Of a stretch of 64,000 nucleotides of DNA, positions 11,415-25,315 are shown in pieces. Origin of the DNA: Hirudinaria manillensis (taxonomy: Eukaryota; Annelida; Clitellata; Hirudinida; Hirudinidae). The stretch lies in NCBI GenBank assembly GCA_034509925.1, contig CM067536.1, positions 9,485,001-9,549,000 on the forward strand, read 5' to 3'. The notes beneath the pieces are model-generated. The model searched no databases, was not told the DNA's origin, and was given only the letters and a program-made list of their open reading frames with translations. A program made the translations under genes and the position numbers. Each line of letters begins with the position of its first letter. Positions within the stretch are counted from its first letter, which is position 1.

Positions 11415-14400
11415 CTAACGAAACACAGCGTGTCAGTCAAACGCATGTTGCACACGAGGCCCGCGATATCGCTTTCCAGAAAGAAAAAAAAACATATTAA
11501 AACTAACACACTCCATTGAGCAGACACAACAACGCTATCCTAAGCCAGCAGTAAGTTGACGTTTCCATTCAAATCCAAACCGATTTCATCTTCAATTTGT
11601 CTTATAAACAATCACAGACCTTTTGCATCCGCCCGTCTCTATGCATTCTCGTTGGCTTTCTTGCCTCGCCTCTCACATTTGCTGATCTTTCTCACCGAAG
11701 TTAAGGATTTACTTTCGAGCAATTTTTAAAGATTCACTTTATCTTCTCAGACGTGTACGTGCTAATACTGTGTTGCTGTTCATAAATTTGCAGTTTTAAA
11801 ACATATTTGATTAGTAATAATAATTTAAGTTTTTTTCTAAATTTTTCTTCTTTTAATTAGTTTTATTTAGAAAAATACTTTACTGTGGACGTGCTAAGTA
11901 GCCTTATTAGTTCTAGGGAGATGCATTTACTCGAGAAGACAATCTTTCTTGCTTGCGAAAAAATATTCCAATTTGTTCTCCAGATGGCAACCGCAATCCA
12001 GAATGGATATATTATCTTCGAAACTCATCAATAATTCAATAAAACGTCCGGATTTCTCTTGGAAGAGCGGATGTTTATTTTTGTCTTTCTCTTGTGGGAG
12101 AGGGGAGGTCGTGCTAAATGAAGAATTCTTGGAGAAATTCATTTCTTCTATTCTTCCCAGATGCTTTCCAGCTTTCTTACGGTCACGCGCTTTGAAGCCA
12201 TTGGATTTATGGCTACGTGTTGCGCATTTGTCCACTTTAATAGCGAGAAATACTTTAACGAGGCATTCGAAGAAGAGATGAAGTGGGTACTCGTTTGAGA
12301 AATAACTTTCTGAAGTTAAGCGTGTCAGAGCCGAATGATTAAGGGCGATAAATTGATCGATGATTTCTAATCGAGTCTAATTAAACGACAAACACTGCCA
12401 TTCATTCCGCAGTCTACATTATCATTGAATTTAACAACAGTGCTCGGTTACCTTATTGCCATTTAATATAAAATCGATATTAAATTATTAAGATCGGATT
12501 TGAGGAACCAAGGATGGCATTAAAAGTCGGGTCTGGGAGGTAAAGAAACACCCGAGAAAATTGGTTATTCCGCATAGATTCGGATGGCTGGAGAGGCGAT
12601 TGGTGATAAATATGTGCAAATATGTGCACGAGTAAAGATTGGGTATTTGTCACTCTTACGTGTTTACCCATCAGGTTCGCGTTGAGCATGCACAGGGGAG
12701 AATGGGAGAAACGAATGTTGATATTTAGTTTTCGAAGGTGAACATCAATGTTGATGTATAGCTATTGAAAGGTGAACATCAATGACCAGTCTTTTCAATT
12801 GACTGAAAGTTCGTGAAATTCGACTCCAACCTTGAGGAAAAATTATTTAAAAAACTGCTTGTCTGTTCATATATTTTTAGAATTTCTTGCCCAAAATGGT
12901 TTTTAAATTTCTTCGCAACTTTGCCATTAATATAAAATTGTATTAATAAATTAATGTTATTAACTATTTTATCCACAAAATTTGAGGGGATAAAATAAGT
13001 CAGGGGTCAGCTAAAAAGACGTTTGTTTATTAATCACAGTTTCGAGCAACTTAAGCTTCCGTTACGACTCTTTTAGCGAAAGAGAAATGGCTGGACAGGA
13101 TACGAAAATCTGTTTAAATAATAAGCGCAAGAGAAACTACCTTTCGTATGATTTCTAAACAAAGATGAAATAATAAAACGTGAAATAGGATACTTCCATA
13201 TAATATGAGAGATTAAAGAACTGGTGATTAGCGAGTTTATAAATTTAAAATGAATGGATATGAATGTTCGCAAAACTCGAGAGGAAATAGAAGACGCGCA
13301 CAATAGCGCATTGCGCATGTCAGCTATAAAGGTTTGCCGCATGGGTGATATTACATGGAAGACGGGGTTAGTGTGGCATGGAAAGAGAGACGTCTTGCAT
13401 TTGTACGCGCTGCACAAAGGCAATAACTGGCATGGAACACATTATGATTTCCTGAAAGTGATCAATGACTGAATTTTTATCAAATCAATTTAGGAAAAAA
13501 TCTACTCCTCCTTAGGATGTTCCACTCTGGTTATGGCAATTGAATTATTTTTCTTTCACGTTTCATAAACAAAATGTCAAGTAGATCCTACAATTCCATC
13601 TCGTCTTGCTGTTTTGCCGGTGAGTTTATTTATAATCTAGTTGTGGTTGTGCATCCATGGTTTTTAGAGTCATAACTTTCTTAAGAAGCGAACTAGCTAT
13701 TATTTGATATTTTATGTCACTTTGGAGTGTAAGGATTGTATTAAATAAATTATCTCTTTAATAAGCAGAATTGACAAATGTCAGGCACTTAGTTTTGAAA
13801 AATCTGAGCTACCATTGACATCATATCACGAAAAGATTTATCATTCTCGCAACCACAGCGATGTTTGTTGCAAGGCGATTCCAATCAAGTTCATAGGTCA
13901 ACCTTAAATATGCTTCATGTAATACTACGCATTTATCTACGCCACAGTTATAATTATACAGTAATTGGTTTTTAGTTTAATTATTAATTTAATTAATTAT
14001 ATTAATATATTTCTGTTTAACCTATCGAATTAGTTCATCTGATTTTTGAAAATTCGTACCAAAACAATGTCAACCCTTTAAGCTTCTGATTCAACATCAG
14101 CAAAGAACCCGTTTCCAGAGTCAAATTCCCAAGGGCGAACATAGAATCATAGAATAACAAATAGTGTAACAAAGAAATAATTTCCATTTTATTGGAACTG
14201 AAAAGAACTAAATTAATACATTCATTAATATAATTTAAATTTGAATTACTACCTAAAATTCGTGGACTTTTTCAAAAGATTGTTTTGCATTTATTCTTCT
14301 TCCACGCGTGAAATGTGAGTTTTCTTTCTTCTCTTCTTGAGTGATTGCTTGTGCAATTTGTTCAGTTGATTAATTAAATTTTAAATTTAACTATTTAATT

Positions 14401-16888
14401 ATTTACTTTTTTAAGTTTAAGTAAAAATTGAAAATAACGTGTGAAGGCAACTTCACTTGCCTCGTAAGTGGTAAGACTGTCCTTCAGCTCGTAAATAAAT
14501 AAATAAATAGCATCCTTAATGTGATAATATAGTATGCCAATATTTAAATTTCCAATAAAAAGAGTTTAATTGTCATCATATTTAAGATTTTAATTGGTCG
14601 TCTTTTCGCATGTTTAAAGGATGTTAAACAAGAGTGACTTATTGGTTTCAGTAGCTGAATAAATGCTTTGGGATTCTAGTCACGCGTGCTTCACTTCTTG
14701 AGGGCCCTTTACGGCGGACATTTGCATCCATCATAACAGCCCCCGAGCAATGAGCCAAGGCTCTGCCATGCGGAGACCTGTTGCTCTTACTATTTACGTT
14801 TCAAAGGCACGTAGAAAATTGTAATTAAGAAGTACTTGTGCACGTCTGACAATAAAAATAAGTTAAATAATTGCCAATAACGGTCGGTCCGCTCGGTTAC
14901 ATTCGCTCTTTAGGAATGAGAAAGCTCAGTGGTTTTACGTCCCCATCGCCAATAGTAAATAGGACCATTTAGCCGACCACAATTTTTATTTTTCACTGGT
15001 CTTTTGTTGCGTTTGTCTACCGTCATCCTTGACTCGACTGCACAGTTGCTCGGGAGACGACGGCCATTTGTTATGCTCGCATGAGTAATTAAGTAATTGT
15101 TTCAGTCTAATTTAAAATAAAAATAAATTTAAGCGAATCTGTAAGTTAAGGTGCTTAGCAGCTTCTTTTTTCATCCGTCAACGACGCGACCTTACGAGTC
15201 ACTTGTAAATGCATTAGAAAAACCGTCTGGTTTGAGTAGAATTTCGTTGGACGGCATGTTCAAAAGCAATCAATGATTCTTTTTGGTCGAGATCTCGAAG
15301 GTGCAAATGACAAATGAAGGTGGATCGCGAAAGAAAGCCTGGTCTGAAGTGGTTCAACTGCCAGTGACATTAACCAAATTTAGAAGAGCCTGGAGGATTG
15401 AAGCCAATCCAAATGCTTTGGCTTTACCACGTGTTGCCGTTGGAGCAAAACAAAGAAGGAATGAGTGAAATAAAGAAGGATTGAGTGCGCAATTAAGTAC
15501 AGTTGAATGCAATAATTTAGAAAATCAAACGATAATTTAATTATTACATTTTCATAAATATTTCCATCAAGTCAACAAAATGCCATTAGACCAGCAGCGG
15601 GACATCTGAATTCAGTGAATGTTTGCTATTGTCATTAATGAGGCACGGAATCGATGGTACTTGCGTTCAGAGCAACGAATAAGGAGCCACCTGGGCCACT
15701 TTCGTCCAACTACTCATCGGTTTCGGCACATTTCTCTCCTTACCTAATTATCGAGTTAATTAATTAATTAATTTATTTATTAATTATATCTGGTGACTTT
15801 TCAGTGATGCTACAATTTGTCTCTGTCCTCTCTGCTGGGATGTCTCCAATTTCCACTAAATCGTTAGCATTTTCCACCCATCTTTGCATCCGCCTGAATT
15901 TTAGCCATAATTCTACTTTGTGCATAATCAGTAAAAGCTCTTCAAAGCATTCCTGGATTCAACGAGAGAGAAGAAGAATTGCAATTACACAGTCCTTCTC
16001 CCGATGGAAAAAAATCTGTTTCTTTAGAAAATATTTCTGAAACTTAAACTTGGCAGATGCTCGAATCATCTTTTCCAGGAAACAAATCCGAGTGACAAAC
16101 GTTCGGGCGTCGTATTACATCGTCGAGCTTAAAACGTCGAAGTGGGAGAATTGCCAAGCTTCTTCCGAAGAACAATGTTAGCCTGGAGCCTCCGTTGGCA
16201 CTAATAATCCAGCTCTTCGCTCGATGCCTCGAGGGAAATGTTGGCCGAAAAGCTGTTTTGATTTATTGAGGTGACCATTACAAGTGAATCAAATTTTGAA
16301 ACGCCCCCGAGTCGTTCAGAGAATTTAAAGTTTATGATTAAAACTTTTAGAAAGGCCTATGAAAGTGCATTTACATAAATAATAATTTCTAATATAATCA
16401 TTTCCAGGTCCTTATAAGCAACATTTGTTAAATCCAACTTTATTTCTCAAACATACTTTTCGTCGAGAAACTCTCTGTGGCAGCGTTGGATGCCCTCGTT
16501 AATTAAACCATTAAGTGAACATCACGCCACGCCAGATTCCTTCAATTTTATGGGATCAAAGGTCAGCCGGGTTTAAGATGAGGTGAGGTCAGAGATCTCG
16601 GTGATCCTTTTTTTATCTCGAGGATCTTTTGCGACGGCTTGTATCATGCAAATAAAGCTATTTCGCAAGGAAACATAAGCACGGAAAAATATAACTTTCA
16701 ATCACAGATCGTTGGACCGACGTCCGAGGCTGCCACGAATCAGTTGCGGCCATCGACGTTGTCGTCGTCGCGGCTTCATCGACTGAATGCAACATTTGCA
16801 ATACGGGCCAAGGTTGCATCTTGCATTATATATATAATTCCAATTACACACTCCTTCTCCTTAAATATATATTTATCTTTCTTTTTTT

Positions 16889-16953
16889 ATATTTAATATT
16901 TTGTATATTTAATATTTTGTATATTTAATGTTTTGTATATTTAATATTTTTAT
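16889..16953. repeat. 16-bp tandem repeat, four copies
   Basis: The unit ATATTTAATATTTTGT starts at 16889, 16905, 16921 (one change) and 16937 (degenerate end). Confidence 0.8.
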
Positions 16954-17762
16954 ATTTATATTTCTTTATTCAAAATCTGAGTTTTTCGCTCACAAATTGA
17001 TTTCGAAAATGTTCTCTGGTTCCCGTAGAACTTATCAACATCAACAACTTATCAACATTCAGTGAACATTTCAAAGGTGGAATGAATTGTAAATGACAAT
17101 TGAATACAAAATCAATTTCGGGAAACACTTTTTTTTTTAAATTTACGATCAATTAAAAATATATTTGGTGTATTGTTAAAATTCAGAATGTCATACCTAT
17201 CACCTAACATTTGAGATTTGTGGCATTTCAAACTTTATTATTATTAATAATTAATAAATCGCTATTAAATTAATAAATGAATAATTTAAATTTCTGTTGG
17301 AATATTTAAGAAGACACAATGATTTGTAATGACCGGAGAGTCAATTATAATAATTTAATGCCTATTCCATCTCCATGAGACCTGCGTGAGGAGCAGGTGA
17401 GATGACTTTTCCAGGCATGCGATGTCAACGGTTTTTCTCAAATCTTTTTTTTTAAAGCTTCATTGAAAATGTTTTCGAGATTTAATTCAATTAATTTTCA
17501 TTCGCTTGAATTTCTTTCGTGTTCAAGATTTTATAACTTATTTGATGGATCGGTCGATAAACACTTCATCGGTTAGTTGGCGCCATCTTGAGATTTTGAA
17601 ACGGAAGATTTATGAATATCGTTCTGCTGATGTATTCATTTCATAACGAACCTATAACCTGGAATATTTAATCGATGCAGAAAATTATGAATTTTTTGGG
17701 GATTATGCAAATGTAGTTGATTTATATAGCTCCGCATGCATAATGTCGGATGCTCTTTTTAT

Positions 17763-17838
17763 CATTTATATATAGCGCTCCTTGCTAAGGGCACTTGTGG
17801 CATTGCAAACGCGGGTTTCGATCTCGAGACATTACGAC
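17763..17838 (-). mobile_element. Short dispersed repeat, SINE-like, copy 1
   Basis: Read on the minus strand it starts GTCGTAATG, contains GATCGAAACCC (box-B-like) and GCAATGCCACAAG, and ends GGAGCGCTATATATAAATG. A related sequence lies at 23200-23272 on the plus strand. An AGCGCTATATAAAT-type end followed by A-rich sequence is typical of tRNA-derived SINEs in invertebrates. Two copies are too few to define full ends or target-site duplications. Confidence 0.5.
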
Positions 17839-18484
17839 TGACATTATGACCTTTACTATCGTACGTTGAACTTCAAAGTCTTTTTGCACGATATGGCTAT
17901 GAATAAATTACTCCCGCAAATACGAAATTTAACTAATAAAAGAATAGCTAATGAAATAAAGCAAAATAAGATAGAGAACATTGCCGTAATAAATAAAGTA
18001 AACTAATTTTAAATGTCACGGCTGCAACCTTTTCAGAAATTTAGCTGGAATTTAATTCCTAGGGGTTTCGAAGATCAATAACAATTCACAACACTTCCCA
18101 ACATTTATTTCATAATATCAGACTAATTTAGAATAATTCAAAACGTTAAAATGTCCGCAATGGTCTTAAAAATTTGTTCCAATAAATGTTCATTTTTGTG
18201 CCCTCAAAAGTTGTTGAAAGTTTCATTTTATGCTTTGGGGAAAACCCGGTCGAAAAAATAATAAACGAATGTTTGAAGTCTGTGATTTCTTGTTCGAATG
18301 CCGAGGATTTGTTGAGTTGGTGATGTGTAGATTTTTCAAGATGGCACGATGATTGCTTAGCGCCATCTGCTGCATCCAAAAACATGTCTTTCGTGACTCT
18401 GACTAACACTTTTCAAAAGTATATTTTTGCACATTAATTATTGTAATCGGACGTTTATTAAATGGAAATGTGTCAACAGTGACA

Positions 18485-18486
<2 letters not shown>

Positions 18487-18565
<79 letters not shown>

Positions 18566-18571
18566 TAATAA
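18487..18571. repeat. (AAT)n microsatellite
   Basis: About 28 trinucleotide units of TAA/AAT, with one AAC interruption near the right end. Confidence 0.95.
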
Positions 18572-21500
18572 TATAAGCAGCCTAAACCATCCTACCTCAC
18601 TGTTGTGATTTTATATTCTATATTTCTTTAAATAAAATATTATTTTTAAAGACCTACCGACTAACGCCGATATTCGCCTCACCTCCACCCTCTTCCAAGC
18701 CCAACCCCCAAGTCATCACAACCAATCAGATTTTGCTTCGACTCTCCAAGGTACGATTTGAAAACAGAAATATAAAGTGATCGTGTTATATTAATCTACC
18801 GGTATTAGTTATTAATATTCCTGCAATCATACCGCGTAATAAAGCAACCCTTAATCCCCTCAGGCAACGGCGCAGATTACTAACATAATAACAACGTTGT
18901 TGTCGAAATACATATTCGATTAACGGAGGAAACCTTAAAGAAAATGAAAATTTATAAGGGACCCTATTTTGTAATTTTCTTCCGACGCTGTCGAATTTAA
19001 GGCCACAAATGAAACCAAAGACTGACAAATCGGAATAGGAGATGCACGTGGCTGGATGCAGAAATAATTTCAACGAACGAGCGATAATCGCTTCCCTTGC
19101 TCGGATGTAAACAGGCAATTCATGCAATGAATTGAATACATGTAGTACGTTAGGAGCAAAGTTAAGTTTTATACTCGATAAAGTTATTTATCATTTCACT
19201 TCATTCTCTTCTGCTGACTAAATTTGACGCACAAAAGAAATAAATTATCAAACTTTGATTGCGAAACAGTGAATTTCGTCAAAAGGATTTATTAATTTGA
19301 TTTATAATTTTAACCTGAAAAAATATCTGGACCTATATGATTTCCATTTCTGCACAATAACCAAGTTACCTCGATTATGAAATCAACCTTTTATCGGATT
19401 AACATTTTTGCACCCGCGCTTTTGTTCAATAAACCTGTCATCCATCCTTGGTCCGTCTTCTTGCCTTCATTTATGCTGCTTTCCTTCACCCGCGATGCCA
19501 ACACTGCTTCGCTCCATCGTCTTCGTTCCACATGTTAATATCCACATTAACATAATATATTAACATCCACATTAACATAATATTTACATCCACACGTTAA
19601 TATCCTGAATAAAATATCGATAAAATTTGGCTTAAAATTAAATAATATTAAATATTAATAATAACCAAGCTGTGGGAAGTGAATTGGTGACAGTCCTATT
19701 AAATGTAGAAACTTTGTGACACGATTGCGAACTGAATTTCTAAATGGGCACCAGAGCCTTGATGAGTCAATCAAGTTCGACTTAGCATAAAGGTCACGCT
19801 CTGGTTCAACGCTAACCCGTAACTCTGTTAATTACATTATTTAAATGATAAAGGTGAAATAATAGAAATAATATTATTCACATGACAAAGATAAGATAGC
19901 AATCATATTATTCAAATGGTATAAAAAATATTATTCAAGAAGCTTTTCAACGAGAAACCCTTTAGGTCACGACGCTCGAAATCAGAACATAAAATTCGAC
20001 GTAGTCACACTGGAGGTGTTTTGAAGGAAGACAATTTAGTTTTAAATTAATGAATGGGATGCTTCCATAAAAATATTTTAAACTTTCATTTTACATTTTG
20101 CTTGCGTCATTTAACCTCTAATTTCTATGTACTAAATACTTGAACTACGAAGAATATAACAGGTATGGAAGAGATCGATCAGCATTCACCTTTCCCTCTC
20201 TCTCACTCTCTCTCCCTCTGGAAAGAACGAGTTCAAACAGTTTGAACAAACATTTGCCTCGATCGAAGGGCAAACAACCCTCCACGTGTCTCATTCGTTG
20301 GCCGTCGCCCGATCATGTGATCAAAACAGAGAGCTAATTCCAGCATCAAAGCCATTGATTATCCTTATTGAAACTATTTAGAAATTGAATTTAACCTTCT
20401 TCTGTAAGAAGAATTATTTTGTATAAATGATTTTTTATAATTATAATTGCCATCACGATAATGTTAGACATTTAAAACCGAATTTAATTATTTAAAAATA
20501 AATACAATAATATTTAGCTGCTTAAAGTATGTTTCTCTGTGTACAATGAAACAACCTTTGATAAAGCATTTGATATGAGATCATCGTGGTAATTCAATGC
20601 CTAATTTAATTCAATTTCCGAGAGAAACCAGCCGCTTTTGATGGAATAACATCTGAGACGGAAGCGCGGCCAACATTTTTTAGACGCAGACTGAAGTATG
20701 CAAAGCAACCAATAAATTACGTAACACGTGATTGCGATGAGCAAGCACGAAATACTTTAATAATGTTTAATTACAGGCCGATCGTCGATTTGTGGTTCAC
20801 TACACTTTGCATCAAAGGAGAAATCAATGTGACAAATGCTGCTGGCCTCAAGAACTCGGCAACTTAAAACCTGAAGTGATTCGGTTTTCTACTTATTTCA
20901 TATCTTTCGTGACTAGTTACATGTTATAATATTATGATTGTTTTAATATGTTTGCATTTTTATATTTATTAAGTTTCATACTTGGGAAGGTTTAATTATG
21001 CACGTCCAAATTTTACAAGCATTTATTTCACACTTTCGAATTTTGGAGAACCCATGGAAATCTATATCTAGAAGTCGTTTTCAGTTCATCATTCTCTTTC
21101 ATATTTTTTGCGGGTTTATCTAAAAATAATGGCAAAAATCCTCCAAGAAGTATAACATGAAAATGCCCAAATTCCCCTTTTTTTTTCGAAAATTAACGCT
21201 ATAAAAAGCTAGAAATAGGCGAAAATTTTATATCACGCAACTGATTCTATTTTAATCTAACGGATAAAAATCAGTTCCTGAAAAAGTTCTTGTCGCGAGT
21301 CTGAACTTGGCCAAAGTAAAAATGTGATGCAAATGTAACGATTCGCACACTCGAAATAAGATTAATATTCAAATATGTAAGAAATTGTTACATAAATTCC
21401 TATTTCATTTAAGCTTTATTCATAAAAAGTTGTATCGATGAATTGATTTTGGAATCTTAGTCTTAATCTTATAGGTGATTTCAATAAGGTTTTCTAATTT

Positions 21501-22502
21501 GCAGTCTTCATTTTTTATTAAACAGAATTCTCATCAGCCAACTCCATTCTTCTGGTGTACTAGCATATAAGGACATGTATTTTTTATGTGAACATCGTCA
21601 AAGTAAATTCTTTTCGATTGGTAGTCTCTCTGGCTCTGAATTGTTGTCAAAATCTCTATGTCTAAAAGATTTTGCAAAAATTCACAGCTGGCGTGGCGTC
21701 CGACCAAAATTATTCCATAGAAAAATTCAGTTCGAAAAACAAATTGATGCCGAATTTGATATATTTTTGGCCTCGTTCTTTGAGTCTTCCGTGAGAGATT
21801 GCTCGTTAATATTAAAATAATTAACCAATAAAATGATATTAAAATAATTAACCCAAATAAACATAAGACCTACTTTGTGTTGCCTTCAGCTGCTTTTCAA
21901 GTTTTAATTGATTTTCTGATTGCCAGTAATCGGATTGTTTTCAGCGCTTTAAGTGAATGCATAATCGTTGTTTTTTGTCTAAGATCAGAAATTTTATCGA
22001 TTCGATTTTGGAACAAATGAGTTAGCTGGAAGACAAATCAAATGTCAGAGATTTCGTAAGAAGTTGTCATTTTTCATCCGATCGCATGTTCTCGTTCATT
22101 TTCTTCACTAGAAAATTTTCGTTTTTTTCACTAACATTTCTTGATCCTGGATGAAGTATTTCAATCATTTAATTATTAATAACGCACTGATTATTTATGT
22201 TACCCAATAAATTTGGGAACTGTGAAATAGCATTTGACTTTTAAAGATAGATGGAAAAATGGACCGATTCAAAGTTTGATTTTGTTTCAAACTTTGCAGG
22301 TGAATCATTTATATAATGCGCCCGTTCCTCATTTATCTTTGTTTTTGCAATTTCTGAAATTTTTTTGAGTGTCTCGGAAAATCTGAACCGGCCGATAAAT
22401 TATAATCCGTTATAACCTCCGAGCGTTTGATAAACAAATCTTTTGTCGGAGAAAATTATTTAAATAAATGAAATATTATGATAAATACATTACATTATAG
22501 GC

Positions 22503-24539
22503 ATGAAAGTCCACGGCGACTCTAGCTCTAAAACGACCGAAAGAGTTCTTGATTCCATCATCAATCCTTCGATCCCAAAGGACCATCAGGACATCCGTTA
22601 TTTAAAACCAGATAATAGTTCTTTCTCACTTCTTGTCTATGGAATCATATACCCCCAAATCATCGTCATTACCTTCGCTACCAACATCCTCATTTGCATC
22701 GTACTTCTTCGAAAGAACATGCGCAGTCCCACGAACACGCTCCTAGTTGCCATGGCCATCTCCGATATGCTCACGGGCTTAACGGGCCTCCCGGTCTACA
22801 TAAGATTTTACAGCACCGGTCTGAACGAATACGTACCTTATGATTGGTGCTGGCTTTATTTATATCTATCCAACTACATACCGACCATCTTCCACACGGC
22901 CTCTGTGTGGCTTACCGTTGCCCTGGCCATTCACAGGTTTGTTCGATGGTGGACATGAATGATTACAAACGAAGTTCAGAATTCTATGAATTCATAATTG
23001 CATCGCTTTGTGGATATAATCACTGGTATTGTTATAATCGCCATAATATATTGCAATATATTGCAAACACCGCATCATCATAATACGCTACCTAAATGCT
23101 GTATCGATAGTGCAGTAACTACTCTAACTGGGTTTTATGGTACTCAAGTTTATTATAATTAAGTCGTGCAAATCAACTTGGGTGGCAGTAATTGCAACAG
23201 TCGCAATGAATCGTGTTCGAGATCCGGTTAGCATTGCCACAAGAGGCCTCGGGGAGGAGCGCTATATAAATGGAAATAAGAATAAATCAACTACACTTAC
23301 ATTTATTAGAATCAATGTAAAATTAACATTTACTTCTACTGAATGGTACGCATCCGAAATCTGGCCGAAATCGCTGTCAAGAATTACAAAAGTGGGCGCC
23401 GCACAATTGTTCGAGCGCTTTAGAGTTTTCTTAGGTGACAAGAAGTACCATTGAGATCAATTCAGTAAGGGTGTTTCAATTCCGATTAGGAGATTGAGAG
23501 CGATCTGACCCAGTTTAGTAATGGCTCGATACATCGGAGAATATTCCTAGAATTTGGAGAAATACGTTTTATTGAATATTTTTCAAACACATCAATCAGT
23601 GTTAATTTTCATGTGATTGCATCGAAATAATTGAAACTTTATTTTAACAGATACGTTAGCGTCTGCCATTCTCAAGCTGCCAAACGCTTGTGCAGCAAGC
23701 GTAATACGGTCTGCGTGGTGGTTATCGTTTATTTAACGGCGGCATTCTCGCAGATGAGTCGATTTTTCGAGTGCACTTACCTCCCCTATCCTATCAATCT
23801 CTCCAATTTCACGGCCATCCATTCGCGGTCCAACTTCAGTTCCCACGGTTCTTCCAATTCCGATCTTTTCATCCATCCTTCCAAGAATCTGACTCTCGAC
23901 TACAACTCGTACAGTTTCGCAGAGTCGAACTCTTCTGATGCCATCGTCGGCTGCATCGAGGTCCCGAACGATTTCATAGCAGCCCATGACCATCTGTACT
24001 TCGTCTCCTACTACATAGCCAGACTGGTGCTCATTCATTTCATACCTTGTGGTCTGCTCATCGTTCTCAACGCCATGCTCGTGCAAACCATGAGGCAGGC
24101 CAGGAAAAGGAGATCTCAGCTGATCAAACAGAACAGAAAGACGGAGTGCAGGCGTTTGACGGAGAGCAACCTGACGACCATGATGCTCGTATCGGTGGTC
24201 GGTTTATTCCTATTGGTCGAGGTTCCGATGGCCGTGGTTTTCATAATAATGATGGTGGATAACACTTTTTCACTGGGACTTCTTAGCGATCATCTCCATT
24301 ATGCGGTACCTCAATGGATCAATTTTTTCATACTAATCAGTTATCCCTTCAATTTTTTCATCTACTGCGCCATGAGTCACCAGTTCAGGAACACGTTTAA
24401 GGAATTATTTTGCTGCTGTCCAAAGGAAGGTGGAAGGTCTATGGGCGAAGGAAGATCCAAAGATGGTTTTAGATCTGCAAGAGGTGGACTGGCGCTCGCC
24501 AAGAATCGAAAGCTGCTCGAAACGAGCAAGAGGTTGTGA
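22503..24539 (+). CDS. SPR: Rhodopsin-type GPCR, sex peptide / myoinhibitory peptide receptor family
   Basis: Two exons, 22503-22936 and 23651-24539 (TGA), joined in phase (CAC AG|A TAC), give 440 residues. An AG acceptor directly before the ATG suggests an upstream 5' UTR exon. Seven hydrophobic segments are visible: TM1 near 45-70, TM2 with NTLLVAMAISDML, TM3 with SVWLTVALAIHRY, TM4, TM5 with LVLIHFIPCGLL, TM6 with LFLLVEVPMAVVF, and TM7 ending SYPFNFFIYC. The DRY motif is HRY, as expected in this family (I recall QRY in the fly receptor). TM5-TM6 contains RRSQLIKQNRKTECRRL, and exon 2 begins RYVSVCH, both close to my memory of Drosophila SPR. Extracellular loop 2 is long and has several N-x-S/T sites. 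The predicted ligands are W-x6-W-type myoinhibitory peptides signalling through G proteins; this is inferred from family membership. Confidence 0.88.
23200..23272 (+). mobile_element. Short dispersed repeat, SINE-like, copy 2
   Basis: It lies in the single coding intron of the GPCR. It starts GTCGCAATG, has GTTCGAGATCC (close to a pol III B box) and GCATTGCCACAAG, and ends GGAGCGCTATATAAATG followed by A-rich sequence. It aligns along its length with 17763-17838 read on the minus strand. Confidence 0.5.
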
Positions 24540-25315
24540 AATATTATCAATATCTTTGTTTCTCCCTCAATCGTTCATACTCTGAGCTGATCATTTCGAA
24601 ACCGAGAAATGCTGACGTTACTAACATACTCGTTGTCGTTGTTGTTGTGACGAAACGTTTGTGAATTTTAGTTATTTGAAGATATAACGATGCACTTTGC
24701 TGCAATATTTGTGCCACTGTTGGTGGTAAGCGACCACGATTTCGCATTGATTGCTACTTTTACTTTTAGAATAACGACCCGTCACTATTAAATTCTTATG
24801 AAAATCACTCGTAGCCATTGCTGATGGCGCAAATGCATGCCTCTTGTATCCTTCGATGGTGATGGCCATCAACATAGCCGTTGTCTTGAAAGTATTGCTG
24901 ACGAATCGTTCGTAGAAAGTCACAAGATTTTACCTTTCCATCGATTGTATTTACGTATAAAAAGTGAGGCAACTAATTATAGGACTTGTTATTATTAGTT
25001 ATAATATTTCCAGCAACTAATCGTTCAAGAATCGGTAGGAAATACCGGGGAAAAGTGAAATTCAGGCAAATCAAGCAGTTGTGCAACTAAATAATGGCTT
25101 CGCGGTGATTTCGTTTGCACGCATTTCTATTGTCGCTACTACTTAGACGGCATTCTCATTCCATTTACCATCCAAGGTGATAGTTTCTCTAGATTTAAAT
25201 GATTTAATAATACAAAAATAAAAATTATCAGTTGCGAAAATACAAACATCGATGATATTAATTGGATCGCTTAAGCGAGTCGAGATTGGTATTCTTGGAC
25301 CCGAAGCCGTCGAGT
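24540..25315. other. Spacer between convergent GPCR and FHL genes
   Basis: It contains the two 3' UTRs. A minus-strand open frame at 24672-24923 includes TTAMLMAITIEGYKRH, faintly like a GPCR TM3 end, but it has no other TM segment and I do not annotate it. Confidence 0.5.

Larger units (their letters stand above)
11415..22502. other. Gene-poor region
   Basis: About 11 kb in which I support no gene. Several open frames of 60-115 codons exist: 11927-12235 minus (102 aa), 13254-13472 plus (72 aa), 15804-16040 plus (78 aa) and 18786-19127 minus (113 aa). None shows a domain I recognise, paired splice sites or a repeated motif. The missing first exon of copy B could lie just to the right of 11414. 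Repeats in this stretch are listed separately. The 5' UTR exon of the GPCR is probably near the right end, because a TATAG acceptor sits directly before its ATG. Confidence 0.55.

Noticed and set aside
13254-13472. Plus-strand ORF of 72 codons and antisense ORF 13073-13423
   Set aside because: Neither has a recognised domain, splice partners or a repeated motif; both are within the length expected by chance in 11 kb.
18786-19127. Minus-strand ORF of 113 codons
   Set aside because: The longest frame in the gene-poor region, but the product is basic and unpatterned, and no second exon or promoter was seen.
23200-23272. tRNA gene
   Set aside because: A B-box-like sequence is present, but no cloverleaf with acceptor stem can be folded; it is better treated as a SINE-like repeat.
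23137-23454. ORF of 105 codons inside the GPCR intron
   Set aside because: It spans the SINE-like repeat, and the intron is removed cleanly in phase to rebuild the HRY motif.
24672-24923. Possible GPCR fragment opposite the receptor's 3' end
   Set aside because: Only one short stretch resembles a TM3 end; no other TM segment or conserved motif follows.
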